64,000 nucleotides of DNA from Candidatus Gastranaerophilus phascolarcticola. Its GTDB lineage: Bacteria; Cyanobacteriota; Vampirovibrionia; Gastranaerophilales; Gastranaerophilaceae. Position numbers and translations under genes: made by a program. Below the pieces are notes generated by a model. That model worked only from the letters and a program-made list of their open reading frames with translations, searched no databases and was not told the origin of the DNA. Below, piece by piece: positions 31,901-40,756 of the stretch (its first letter is position 1; every line of letters begins with the position of its first letter). The stretch lies in NCBI GenBank assembly GCA_001899335.1, contig MOYE01000008.1, forward strand, positions 199,435 to 263,434, written 5' to 3'.

Positions 31901-32644
31901 CTACTCAGCAGATTCTACTGCTTTGTTGTTTCTTCTTGGACGTCTTTGTCCTCTTTCAGCGTTGTTGTTATTTTCTTTACCTGATTTCGCTTTGATGTTC
32001 ATATCAGCTTTTTCACCAGGCATTAAGTTGCCTTTGAAGATCCAAACTTTAACACCGATTTTACCCATAATAGTATCTGCTTCGGTGAAACCGTAATCTA
32101 CGTCAGCTCTAAGTGTTTGAAGAGGAATTCTTCCTTCTTTAGCCCATTCTGAACGAGCAATTTCTGCACCGCCCAAACGTCCTGATACCATAACTTTGAT
32201 ACCTTGAACGCCTGATCTCATTGTTCTTTGCATTGCTTGTTTCATTGCTCTTCTGAATGCTACACGTTTTTCCAATTGTTGTGCAATTGCTTCTGCTACC
32301 AATTGTGCATCTGCATCTATTCTTGCAACTTCAACAACGTTGATAACAACAGCTTTTCCGATATATTTTGAAACTGCTTGTTTCAATTCTTCAATACCTT
32401 GTCCGCCGCGGCCTACTACAATACCAGGTTTCGCTGTTACTACAGTTACCGTGATATTTTGAGCTTTTCTTGCGATTAAAATTTTAGATACGCCTGCTGC
32501 ATAAAGTTTTTTCTTAACAAATTTTCTGATTTTAGCATCTTCTGCAACAAAAGCACCGTATTCTCTAATTTTTGCAAACCAAGTGCTTGCCCAAGGTTGA
32601 ATTATTCCTACTCTAAATCCGGTTGGATGTGTTTTTTGTCCCAT
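31901..32644 (-). CDS. rpsC: 30S ribosomal protein S3
   Basis: 247 residues beginning [20 protein letters not shown]. The KH domain lies near 60-115 ([20 protein letters not shown]) and the C-terminal domain has [20 protein letters not shown] and [13 protein letters not shown]. It is a little longer than usual because of an Asn/Arg-rich tail. S3 forms part of the mRNA entry channel. Confidence 0.97.
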   Translation of the reverse strand: MGQKTHPTGFRVGIIQPWASTWFAKIREYGAFVAEDAKIRKFVKKKLYAAGVSKILIARKAQNITVTVVTAKPGIVVGRGGQGIEELKQAVSKYIGKAVVINVVEVARIDADAQLVAEAIAQQLEKRVAFRRAMKQAMQRTMRSGVQGIKVMVSGRLGGAEIARSEWAKEGRIPLQTLRADVDYGFTEADTIMGKIGVKVWIFKGNLMPGEKADMNIKAKSGKENNNNAERGQRRPRRNNKAVESAE

Positions 32645-32655
32645 TTTAATTACCT

Positions 32656-32994
32656 TTATTTTTTTGTATCACTAACTACTAATGTAAGGTGAGAAGTGCG
32701 TTTAAGTCTTGAATACATACGACCTTGCGCTCTTGTTCTTGCTCTTTTATATGTAACGCTTTCGTCTGCGAAAATTTCTGAAATTCTTAAAACTTCAGGA
32801 GTTACACCATATTTTTCTCTAGCATTTGCAATAGCAGCTTTCAAATTCTTTTCTACCACTCTTGCTGCAAAGTAAGGCATAAAACGTAACATATCTTGAG
32901 CTTCTTTAACAGCTTTTCCTCTAACTTCGTTGATTACTCGACGAAGTTTTCTTGCTGTCATTTTTATATCTGTTTGTCTTGCTTTAGCTTCCAT
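32656..32994 (-). CDS. rplV: 50S ribosomal protein L22
   Basis: 112 residues; [20 protein letters not shown] and the long beta-hairpin region [20 protein letters not shown], which lines the exit tunnel, are complete. It starts 11 nt upstream of rpsC's neighbourhood in the normal S10 order rpsS-rplV-rpsC. Confidence 0.97.
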   Translation of the reverse strand: MEAKARQTDIKMTARKLRRVINEVRGKAVKEAQDMLRFMPYFAARVVEKNLKAAIANAREKYGVTPEVLRISEIFADESVTYKRARTRAQGRMYSRLKRTSHLTLVVSDTKK

Positions 32995-33050
32995 TTTTCT
33001 TTCCTTTTAGTTTTTCACTACTGTAATTCGTTTTAGCTTGTCAGCCTGCA

Positions 33051-33329
33051 CTATTTTCTTTTTGCTTTGTCAGCGCCTGCGTGACCTTTGTACAATCTGG
33101 TAGGTGCGAATTCACCTAGTTTGTGTCCAATCATTTGCTCTGTTACATAAACCGGAACGTGAGTTTTACCGTTGTGTACAGCGATTGTGTGACCTAACAT
33201 ATCAGGAATAATCATTGATGCTCTTGACCATGTTTTAATCACTTTATGTTCTGAATTTGCATTCATTTTTTCGATTTTCTTTTGTAGAGCTTCTTCTACG
33301 TATGGACCTTTTTTTAATGAACGTGCCAT
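33051..33329 (-). CDS. rpsS: 30S ribosomal protein S19
   Basis: 92 residues beginning [20 protein letters not shown], with [20 protein letters not shown] and [18 protein letters not shown]. Complete and typical. S19 lies in the head of the small subunit and pairs with S13. The start has AAGGAGAAATTA upstream. Confidence 0.97.
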   Translation of the reverse strand: MARSLKKGPYVEEALQKKIEKMNANSEHKVIKTWSRASMIIPDMLGHTIAVHNGKTHVPVYVTEQMIGHKLGEFAPTRLYKGHAGADKAKRK

Positions 33330-33407
33330 TAATTTCTCCTTTATAATTTTGTTTGATTAATGTTTAAAAAATGGGCTTTAGTGCGTGAGCAAAAAAGCCC
33401 ACTATAA

Positions 33408-34235
33408 TTATTTTTTACGTCTTCTAACGATTAACTTATCAGAAGCTTTACCTTTCTTACGGGTTTTGTAACCAAGAGCAGGTTTACCCCAAGGTGTTTT
33501 AGGGTGTCCGCCAGGACCGGTTTTACCTTCACCACCACCGTGAGGGTGATCGCAAGGGTTCATTGTTACACCACGTACAGTTGGACGAATGCCCATGTAA
33601 CGTTTTCTACCGGCTTTACCTAATGATAAGTTTTTGAATTCATGGTTGCCTAACACACCGATAGTTGCCATACATTCTTTTCTTACCATTCTCATTTCGC
33701 CTGAAGGTAATTTAACTGTTACGTAATCGCCTTCTTTTGCCATAACTTGTGCTGAGTTACCTGCAGCTCTGACCAAGATACCGCCGCGACCTGCTTTAAG
33801 TTCGATGTTGTGAACAACAGAACCTAGCGGGATTAATTCTAACGGTAAAGCGTTACCTGTTTGTACAGGTGCTTCAGGACCGCTAACGATTACATCGCCT
33901 ACGTTTAAACCTTCCGGTGTTAAGATATATCTTTTTTCACCATCTGCGTAGAATACTAATGAAATTCTAACGTTTCTGTTTGGATCGTACTCAACAGTTT
34001 TAACTGTTCCTGGTACGCCGAATTTATCACGTTTGAAGTCGATGATACGGTATGCTTTTTTAACTCCGCCACCTTTATGACGGCAAGTAATTCTACCTGT
34101 ATTGTTTCTACCAGAAGTCTTTTTCAATTTAGACAATAATGATTTTTCAGGAGTTGATGTTGTAACTTCTGCGAAATCACTTTTAGTCATACCTCTTTGA
34201 CCCGGTGAAGTTGGATTTATTACACGAATTGCCAT
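33408..34235 (-). CDS. rplB: 50S ribosomal protein L2
   Basis: 275 residues with all L2 hallmarks: [20 protein letters not shown] near 42, RIIDFKRDK, and the peptidyl-transferase-associated C-terminal region [19 protein letters not shown] with the conserved His. L2 is needed for subunit association and activity of the peptidyl transferase centre. The start has AAAGGAGAC upstream. Confidence 0.98.
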   Translation of the reverse strand: MAIRVINPTSPGQRGMTKSDFAEVTTSTPEKSLLSKLKKTSGRNNTGRITCRHKGGGVKKAYRIIDFKRDKFGVPGTVKTVEYDPNRNVRISLVFYADGEKRYILTPEGLNVGDVIVSGPEAPVQTGNALPLELIPLGSVVHNIELKAGRGGILVRAAGNSAQVMAKEGDYVTVKLPSGEMRMVRKECMATIGVLGNHEFKNLSLGKAGRKRYMGIRPTVRGVTMNPCDHPHGGGEGKTGPGGHPKTPWGKPALGYKTRKKGKASDKLIVRRRKK

Positions 34236-34329
34236 TTTAATTGTCTCCTTTATTTTGGCTTTTTACACTTTGCGCATTTATCGGCTGCGCCCATAACTGA
34301 CGGTCGAACCGTCCTTACCTAATCGTTGA

Positions 34330-34635
34330 CTATACACCAACGATTTCTTCAATCGGATCACCTTCGATGGTTACGATTGCTTTTTTGCTTGAATCAGTTC
34401 TGCCTTGTTTCAAGCCCATTCTTTTAGCGTGAGATGGCATGTAAACTGTTCTTACTTTTTTAACTTTTCTTCCTGGAAAAGCTAATTCTACTGCTTGTGC
34501 AATTTCGATTTTTGTTGCATCTTTTTGCACTTCAAATGTATATTGTCCTAATGATGTTGCCATCATAGATTTTTCAGTGATTAACGGCTTTTTGATAATT
34601 CCGTATAATTTTTCGATGTTTGTATTCTTACTCAT
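34330..34635 (-). CDS. rplW: 50S ribosomal protein L23
   Basis: 101 residues with IKKPLITEKSMMATSLGQYT and FPGRKVKKVRTVYMP. L23 sits at the tunnel exit and docks trigger factor and SRP. The start overlaps the rplD stop by 1 nt. Confidence 0.96.
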   Translation of the reverse strand: MSKNTNIEKLYGIIKKPLITEKSMMATSLGQYTFEVQKDATKIEIAQAVELAFPGRKVKKVRTVYMPSHAKRMGLKQGRTDSSKKAIVTIEGDPIEEIVGV

Positions 34636-35261
34636 TATTGCAACCTTTCAGTAATTACGTTGACTGCAGATTCTGTCATTACAACTGAATCAGCTTCCAA
34701 CAAATCTTTCACATTCAAGTTTGACGGTAAAATCATTTTTACGCTAGGAATATTTCTAGCTGCTAATTCTAAGTTTGCATTTTCAGCAGCTTTAGTATCA
34801 GCGATGATTAAAACCTTTCCTGAAACGTTTAACGCTTTTAATGCGCTAACCATTAATTTAGTTTTAGGTTGAGCAATTTGTGAGAAGTCTTTTACTACAA
34901 CCAATTGTTCTTGTCTTGCAGAGAGTGCAGATTTAAGAGCCAATTTTCTAGCTTTTTGCGGCATAGAAATTTCGTAGCTTCTTGGTTTTGGTCCGAATAC
35001 AACACCACCACCAGCGAACAGAGGTGATCTTAAAGAACCAGCACGAGCACGGCCTGTACCTTTTTGTTTCCAAGGTTTTCTTCCGCCGCCTGCTACTTCT
35101 GCTCTTGTTTTAGCGCAAGCAGAACCTTGACGACCGTTGTTTAATTGTCTTCTTAAAGCCAAGTGCATTACGTGCAAGTTTGGCTCAACAGCGAATACTT
35201 CTTTAGCTAAAGAGATTTCGCCTAATTTTTCTCCATTTATGCTTAAAATTTCTTTTGACAT
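34635..35261 (-). CDS. rplD: 50S ribosomal protein L4
   Basis: 208 residues. The basic loop near 45-95 (RQGSACAKTRAEVAGGGRKP, WKQKGTGRARAGSLRSPLFA) that reaches the exit tunnel is complete. In Proteobacteria L4 autoregulates the S10 operon; whether it does so here is unknown. It overlaps rplW by 1 nt. Confidence 0.97.
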   Translation of the reverse strand: MSKEILSINGEKLGEISLAKEVFAVEPNLHVMHLALRRQLNNGRQGSACAKTRAEVAGGGRKPWKQKGTGRARAGSLRSPLFAGGGVVFGPKPRSYEISMPQKARKLALKSALSARQEQLVVVKDFSQIAQPKTKLMVSALKALNVSGKVLIIADTKAAENANLELAARNIPSVKMILPSNLNVKDLLEADSVVMTESAVNVITERLQ

Positions 35262-35330
35262 TTTAATTTTCCTTTTGCTTTCCGCTTACCCCTTGCGATT
35301 AACGCTTTATATGGCAAGAGCGGGTTAATA

Positions 35331-35966
35331 CTAATTCCATTTAGTTCTTGTAGGAACCAAAGTTACCAATCTGCCTTCGCAGCCAGGTACTGAACCTTTT
35401 ACTAATACTAAGTTGTTAGCTGAATCAACTTTAACAACTTTTAATTTAGTAATAGTAACTCTTTCGTTACCCATGTTGCCAGCCATTCTTTTACCTTTGA
35501 TAACGCGGCTAGGAGTTGTACCTGCACCGATTGAACCCGGTTCTCTGTGGTTTTTAGAACCGTGAGCCATTGGTCCGCGGCCAAAGTTCCATCTTTTTAC
35601 TGTACCTTGGAAACCTTTACCAATTGATTTTCCTGTTACATCTACTTTTTCAACATTTTCTAAAACTGATAATTCAATTTTGTCGCCAACTTTGTAATCT
35701 TGAGGATTTTCAACACGGAACTCTTGTAAGTGTCTGTAGTTGCTCAAGTTGTTTTTCTTGAAGTGACCTAATTGAGCTTTAGTTAAATGTTTTTCTTTCG
35801 CAGGAACTGTACCTACTTGGATTGCGTTGTATCCGTCAGTTTCAACAGTTTTAACTTGAGTTACAACTGTTTCATCAACTTTAATAACGGTTACAGGGAT
35901 AGCCAAACCTTGTTCGTCAAAGATTTGAGTCATTCCTAATTTTTTACCTATTACACCTAGTGTCAT
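35331..35966 (-). CDS. rplC: 50S ribosomal protein L3
   Basis: 211 residues from MTLGVIGKKLGMTQIFDEQG, with FGRGPMAHGSKNHREPGSIG (the loop methylated on Gln in some bacteria; His is seen here in part of the motif) and RVIKGKRMAGNMGNERVTI. L3 is one of the two assembly initiators of the large subunit. It is preceded by a 211-nt spacer with promoter and hairpins. Confidence 0.97.
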   Translation of the reverse strand: MTLGVIGKKLGMTQIFDEQGLAIPVTVIKVDETVVTQVKTVETDGYNAIQVGTVPAKEKHLTKAQLGHFKKNNLSNYRHLQEFRVENPQDYKVGDKIELSVLENVEKVDVTGKSIGKGFQGTVKRWNFGRGPMAHGSKNHREPGSIGAGTTPSRVIKGKRMAGNMGNERVTITKLKVVKVDSANNLVLVKGSVPGCEGRLVTLVPTRTKWN

Positions 35967-36177
35967 AATTTTACCTTTCTTGCAAACGCGCCACCCCGTT
36001 AAAACCTAAAAAGGTTTCCCATCCCGTGACGGATTGCATTTTTCTCTTGCGAGCGCTACGTACTTTACCTATTGAGGGCTTTCACCTCTCCGTTCGGATT
36101 TTTAAACTTTCGTCCCGACCGGTCGCAGTTCACATTATATGCATAATGCTTATTAAATTTTCAATTTCGGCCGTGAA
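35967..36177 (-). promoter_or_regulatory. Structured spacer between rpsJ and rplC with an internal promoter-like site
   Basis: This spacer is unusually long for the S10 operon. On the minus strand it contains a TATAAT-like -10 (within GCATATAATGTGAA near 36135-36148), then several hairpins: GAGG-tgaaag-CCCTC near 36080-36090 and AAACCTTTTTAGGTTT near 36005-36022. It could be a ribosomal protein leader that controls rplC onward. No known leader could be confirmed by eye. Confidence 0.35.
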
Positions 36178-36498
36178 TTAAAGTTTTACTTCAATATCAA
36201 CGCCAGCAGGTAAATCTAATCTGCTTAACTCTTCAGTTGTCTGTTGAGTTGGTTCGTATATATCGATAATACGTTTGTGTGTTCTCATTTCGAAGTGTTC
36301 ACGAGATTTTTTATCTACGTGTGGTGAACGCAATACGCAATATACACGTCTTTTTGTAGGTAAAGGAATAGGACCAAGAACTTTAGCGTCTGTTCTTTTT
36401 GCTGTTTCTACGATTTTTTCTGATGATACGTCAATCAATTTGTGATCGTATGCTTTTAAACAAACTCTAATGCGTTGTTTTTTGTTACTTGTTGCCAT
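36178..36498 (-). CDS. rpsJ: 30S ribosomal protein S10
   Basis: 106 residues beginning [20 protein letters not shown] and containing [24 protein letters not shown] motif (here [20 protein letters not shown]) and [16 protein letters not shown]. It is the first gene of the S10 cluster. tuf, fusA and rpsL, which often lie upstream, are not present. A consensus promoter lies at 36609-36637. Confidence 0.98.
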   Translation of the reverse strand: MATSNKKQRIRVCLKAYDHKLIDVSSEKIVETAKRTDAKVLGPIPLPTKRRVYCVLRSPHVDKKSREHFEMRTHKRIIDIYEPTQQTTEELSRLDLPAGVDIEVKL

Positions 36499-36608
36499 TT
36501 GACATTCCTTTTTCTAATTTACTATCACTTGACACAAACTATTGTGCCGCCAGCGTTAGCGCTATTTCAATACAAAACATATTTCGGATAGTCTACGCTA
36601 GTGTACCA

Positions 36609-36637
36609 ATAGTAAAATAAACAAAAAACCGTGTCAA
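36609..36637 (-). promoter_or_regulatory. Promoter of the S10 ribosomal protein operon
   Basis: Minus strand: TTGACA (36637-36632), 17 nt, TACTAT (36614-36609). The leader of about 100 nt holds two small hairpins (AGCG-CTAA-CGCT and CACAA-TAG-TTTGTG). Confidence 0.75.
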
Positions 36638-36666
36638 CTCTTAGTTTAAAGAATTATAAACATTTT

Positions 36667-36712
36667 GTAACATGTTTGAATAGTTGACACTATATAAAAA
36701 ATAATTTAAAAT
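36667..36712 (+). promoter_or_regulatory. Promoter and ACATGTT box upstream of the pilin-like gene at 36.7 kb
   Basis: TTGACA (36684-36689), 17 nt, TAAAAT (36707-36712). Directly upstream stands GTAACATGTTTGAAT (36667-36681), which matches the box in the promoter of the edge pilin-like gene (69-83) in 14 of 15 positions. The shared box suggests a common regulator. Confidence 0.6.
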
Positions 36713-36784
36713 AATTATAGAAAGGATAGGAATATATGAAAAACTTAAACACTGGAAACCCTTGTAGTAAGCCCCTTTTGAGAC

Positions 36785-36796
36785 GGGGGGGGGGGG
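36785..36796. repeat. G12 tract in a pilin-like leader, out-of-frame state
   Basis: The upstream ATG (36736, with AAAGGATAGG before it, as in the paralogues) reads 17 codons into the tract and leaves it in the wrong frame, meeting TGA six bases after the internal ATG 36824. In the pilin frame there is a TGA at 36779-36781 and no start before 36824. One G less, or two more, would join the leader to the pilin body. Confidence 0.85.
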
Positions 36797-36823
36797 CAAG
36801 CCGAGCAAAGCCGCGGCTTTACT

Positions 36824-37768
36824 ATGGCTGAAATATTATTGTCTTTGACAATAATAGGCATAGTCGCCGCGATAACTTTACCGAGTTTGACGGGGAACAT
36901 TAACGAGCGAACCTGGAACACTCAGCGCAAAGCGCTTTATGCAAGATTTTCTCAAGCGATTTCTCTCATGCCGGCATTGAACGGTTATGGTACTTTAAAA
37001 GAAGAATCTTCCGAAGGCGCCAGCGATGCCGTAGATACCGCAACCGAAACTTTTTTAACCGACGGGCTCGCAAAAGTTTTAAAAATTAATAATATTTGTG
37101 ACAATGAACACCTTGAAGATTGCGGTATTGTCACTTCATTTACCAATATGGCTGGCTCGCAAATACCAATACCAATGACTCTTTATGAATTAAACAGTCA
37201 TTTTAGAAGTGTAGCATTACACGGATATTCATATTCAACAATGGATACGAAAGCTGCTGCATTTGAAACTCAAAATGGAGAAAGTATAATTGCATTTTAC
37301 AATCAATCCTGTATAACAGATTTAAACCCCGGTTTCTCAACTAATCAAGGAAGTTTTATTGCGTTTCCTCAATCCAATATGTGCGTAAATTTCATTTACG
37401 ATTTGAATGGAAATAAAGGACCAAACACCTTTGGTAAAGACATAGGCATAATGACTGTATTTAACTCAACTGACTCTATTGTAGTAGCCCCGCTGCCGGC
37501 ATCTGCGGATAGGGAGGGCTGGGCGCCTTGGAATATGGCAACCAAATTTTGTACTGATAAGGACAGTGAAAGTCGAATGCCGAATATTGATGAACTCTCG
37601 GCTATGCTCATAAATAAAAATATAATTAATTTAACAGCCGGTGCAGCCTTTCTGTCAAACTCTGTAGGTAGTTTAGACCGCATATGGTTAGTTAGCGTTG
37701 ATGGAGGCACACGACTTTTAGTATTCAAGGATAATACGCAACGTTCTATACGTTGCGTTAGACGGTAA
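36824..37768 (+). CDS. Type IV pilin-like protein, currently out of frame with its leader
   Basis: From the internal ATG the protein begins MAEILLSLTIIGIVAAITLP, the hydrophobic pilin helix. The codons just before it read SRGFT, so the true prepilin site is G-FTMAE with Glu at mature position 5, as required for pilins. The natural start is ATG 36736, which would add a 27-residue leader, but a 12-G tract shifts the frame; the gene looks switched off, or the tract length is misassembled. The mature part is 300 residues, ending in a region (RMPNIDELSAMLINKN ... RSIRCVRR) like the DUF1566/FGE-type C-terminal lectin-like fold. Paralogue of 42396-43439. Likely an outer-surface pseudopilin or adhesin. 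Confidence 0.8.
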   Translation: MAEILLSLTIIGIVAAITLPSLTGNINERTWNTQRKALYARFSQAISLMPALNGYGTLKEESSEGASDAVDTATETFLTDGLAKVLKINNICDNEHLEDCGIVTSFTNMAGSQIPIPMTLYELNSHFRSVALHGYSYSTMDTKAAAFETQNGESIIAFYNQSCITDLNPGFSTNQGSFIAFPQSNMCVNFIYDLNGNKGPNTFGKDIGIMTVFNSTDSIVVAPLPASADREGWAPWNMATKFCTDKDSESRMPNIDELSAMLINKNIINLTAGAAFLSNSVGSLDRIWLVSVDGGTRLLVFKDNTQRSIRCVRR

Positions 37769-37789
37769 AAGCGGCTTATGCCGCTTTTT
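37767..37789. terminator. Terminator between the pilin-like gene and the SNF2 helicase
   Basis: AAAAGCGGC (37767-37775), TTAT, GCCGCTTTTT (37780-37789). It overlaps the stop codons of both convergent genes and works in both directions. Confidence 0.88.
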
Positions 37790-40751
37790 AAACTGTAAGT
37801 GAGAATATTTCGTAGATTTCTGCGTCCGAAAGCTCTGTAATAATCTTCTCGCCCTCGAATACTGCCAAATCTGCAAGTTCTTTTTTGGATTTCAACATCT
37901 CGTCAATTTTTTCTTCAAAAGTTCCGAGTGTAATCAAGCGGTGAACCATTACGTTTTTGTCCTGTCCGATACGGTAAGTACGGTCAGTCGCCTGGTCTTC
38001 AACCGCAGGGTTCCACCATAAATCGTAGTGGATTACGTTCGTCGCACTCGTCAGGTTCAAACCTGTTCCGCCAGCTTTCAATGACAAAATCATAATCTTA
38101 TCATCATCGTTTTCTTGGAAGCGTTTGATAACCTCTTCACGCTGTCCCACGGTCAATGATCCGTGGAAAAATAACGGCGTCATATTAAACTCGTGTTCAA
38201 TAACTTTATATAGAATATCACCCATTTCTCGGTATTGCGTGAAAATAAGTGTCTTTTCACCGCGTTCTAAAATAGTTTCAACAAGCGATAAACATTTATC
38301 CAGTTTACCAGACATTTCACGGCTCATTTCACCACTCTTCAAGAATTGGTAAGGGTGGTTACAAATTTGTTTGAGCGCTGTAATAAGTTTGAAAATATTA
38401 CCGCGACGGTTAATTCCGGAAAACTCACTGATTTTTGCCATCATTTCTTCAAGAGTTTTTTCATACAAGACGGCTTGAGATTTGTTCAGATAACAGTAAT
38501 CATTCAAGACAATCTTATCCGGCAGGTCAGAAATTACTTTCTTATCGGTTTTCAGACGTCTTAGGACAAACGGAGAAACAGAAAGTTTCAATTTCGTTGC
38601 GCGGGCTGTTTCCTTAAAGCGTTCAATAGGAATTGCATAGCTTTTCTGAAACTCGCGCAGGGTTCCGAGATAGCCAGGGTTAATGAAGTCGAAAATACTC
38701 CACAATTCAATAAGTCTGTTTTCTACCGGAGTACCTGTCATTGCGACTTTGATGTCGGATTTAAGAAGTTTAATTGCCAAAGTTTGAGCTGTATCAGGGT
38801 TTTTGATATTTTGTGCTTCATCGACAATAATCATACCCCACTGATTTTTCTTAAACTCTTCAACGTCTATTCTCATAATCGCGTAAGTTGTAAGAATTAT
38901 ATCGTGTTTAACGTCGAGTTGTCTTTCTGCGCCGTGGTATATCACAGCGTCCAAACTTGGCGCAAACATTTTAATTTCTTTCATCCAGTTACCAATCAGG
39001 GTTGTCGGACAGATAACCAGAACCGGTTTATCGAGTTTTTTCTCTTCTTTCATTTTAAGGATTAAACTTATAATTTGGATTGTTTTACCAAGTCCCATAT
39101 CGTCTGCCATACAAACACCAAAACCTTTGGAAATATTTGTCCAAAGCCATTTCAAACCTGTTTCCTGATAAGGGCGCAATGTACCTTGAAGAGCTGCAGG
39201 AGGTGTAACTTCTACAGGTTTGTTGAAGTCTTTGATTACATTTGCGAATGCTTCATCATAATCGAAATCGTATTGTTTCAACTGACCGGAAACAGATGCG
39301 TGAATAAGTTCCATTCTGGACATTGTTTTAATGTCAGATTTTGCGACCTGTTCAAAGATTTTTGAGGTTTCGTCTTTGTCGATAAGAATATATTTATTCT
39401 TATATTTAATTAAGCCGTTAGAATTTTTTGTAAGTTCAGCAAATTCTTCAAGCGAAATTTTTTCATTTCCGAGCGCGATTTCGTATGAGAAATCAAGGAT
39501 ATCGTCAAGCGAAATTTTAGACGAAGACGGCGTGTTAAAGATATCCGCAAGGTCTTGGGAACGTTTAGCTTTAACTTTTGCGTTAATTGAGGCACGCGGA
39601 ATAACAACGTTGACGAGTTCGTCAGGGAGAACGACTTCTATTTGAGCTTTTTGAAGATAGTACGCGGTTTGCGTAATAATTTTGTAAACCTCTGTAAGAT
39701 TTAAGTCAAGAGCGAGTTTTGTTTCATCTTCAAATAAGTCTTCGAGTTCCGGCATATAACGAATTGCATAATTAAGTTGTTTTTCAACAATTTTTGCTAT
39801 ATCGGAGGACGCCGCACCGAAAACCTCATCGTCTGTATAAAGTTTGTCAATAAGAACGGTTTCACCTGTTTTACGGTTTCTGATATGAACTTTAAGCTGG
39901 AACAACTCGTCCTCAATCTTGGAAACCTTAAAGAACGGAATAATATCATATTTGCCAAGATAAAGTTCATCAAACCATTGGTTAAAACTTTCCGCTAAAT
40001 CGTGGCTACGCATCATTGTTCGTTGTTCAAGGTCTTTAATCATATAAGTTCCGGATTTAATGTCCTTGAATTTATACGCCTTGATACCGAGGAATTTATA
40101 AATAACATAATTCAAATAGTTATAAATAAAGTCACGAACAAAGTTTTCAGGTTTTTCACCGGAAATAAAGAGGTTTTCCGGAAGATTTTCTTCAAACTGA
40201 TTGATTATGCGTGCCAAAGTTTGGTTTGTAATAATCGGTTCATAAACAATTCTGAACATACTTCCGCGCACTTTAACAGTCGGAATGAAGTAGAGTTTTT
40301 CAACCAATTTCAAAACAAAATATGTTAACTTGTTCAAATAGGTGAAAGTTTCAGTCATTGCCTCCATTCCGACGATGTTTCCGAACCCGCCGAAATAATC
40401 CATTACCATATCAAAGTCCATTGCATAACCGACTTTGTTACCCATTACGGACGAACGAAGACGGAACAATGAGCCTTTTGATTTCAGGTAATAATCAAAA
40501 TTGTTTGTAGGTGTGACAAAGAAAGACAATTTGCCGGAATTATTCACCAAAAAGAAATCCGTATTACGTGCCGGAGGGTTTGGGCTTAAAAATACGCCCT
40601 CAAATTCCTCTTCAATAATTTGGTAAACCAAACTCAACGTGTAGCGGAAATCCTTGTTTTTAAAACCATTCGGGTTTTCGCTAAGGTTGAAGAAAAGTTC
40701 ATCAACGTCATTCTTTTTAAATGAAAAATCTATATCAAATTTGTCTGTCAT
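37788..40751 (-). CDS. SNF2/RapA-type helicase-like ATPase
   Basis: 987 residues. The C-terminal half is a two-lobed SNF2 motor: ADDMGLGKTIQIISLIL near 547 (Walker A), LVICPTTLIGNW, IIVDEAQNIKNP near 641 (DEAQ box), AMTGTPVENRLIELWSIF, and in lobe 2 LIFTQYREMGDILYKV, LSLKAGGTGLNLTSATNVIH and QDKNVMVHRLI. The first 520 residues have no recognised domain. Such bacterial proteins remodel protein-DNA or RNA polymerase complexes. It follows gpmI after 5 nt and probably shares its transcript. Confidence 0.9.
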   Translation of the reverse strand: MTDKFDIDFSFKKNDVDELFFNLSENPNGFKNKDFRYTLSLVYQIIEEEFEGVFLSPNPPARNTDFFLVNNSGKLSFFVTPTNNFDYYLKSKGSLFRLRSSVMGNKVGYAMDFDMVMDYFGGFGNIVGMEAMTETFTYLNKLTYFVLKLVEKLYFIPTVKVRGSMFRIVYEPIITNQTLARIINQFEENLPENLFISGEKPENFVRDFIYNYLNYVIYKFLGIKAYKFKDIKSGTYMIKDLEQRTMMRSHDLAESFNQWFDELYLGKYDIIPFFKVSKIEDELFQLKVHIRNRKTGETVLIDKLYTDDEVFGAASSDIAKIVEKQLNYAIRYMPELEDLFEDETKLALDLNLTEVYKIITQTAYYLQKAQIEVVLPDELVNVVIPRASINAKVKAKRSQDLADIFNTPSSSKISLDDILDFSYEIALGNEKISLEEFAELTKNSNGLIKYKNKYILIDKDETSKIFEQVAKSDIKTMSRMELIHASVSGQLKQYDFDYDEAFANVIKDFNKPVEVTPPAALQGTLRPYQETGLKWLWTNISKGFGVCMADDMGLGKTIQIISLILKMKEEKKLDKPVLVICPTTLIGNWMKEIKMFAPSLDAVIYHGAERQLDVKHDIILTTYAIMRIDVEEFKKNQWGMIIVDEAQNIKNPDTAQTLAIKLLKSDIKVAMTGTPVENRLIELWSIFDFINPGYLGTLREFQKSYAIPIERFKETARATKLKLSVSPFVLRRLKTDKKVISDLPDKIVLNDYCYLNKSQAVLYEKTLEEMMAKISEFSGINRRGNIFKLITALKQICNHPYQFLKSGEMSREMSGKLDKCLSLVETILERGEKTLIFTQYREMGDILYKVIEHEFNMTPLFFHGSLTVGQREEVIKRFQENDDDKIMILSLKAGGTGLNLTSATNVIHYDLWWNPAVEDQATDRTYRIGQDKNVMVHRLITLGTFEEKIDEMLKSKKELADLAVFEGEKIITELSDAEIYEIFSLTV

Positions 40752-40756
40752 ATTTC

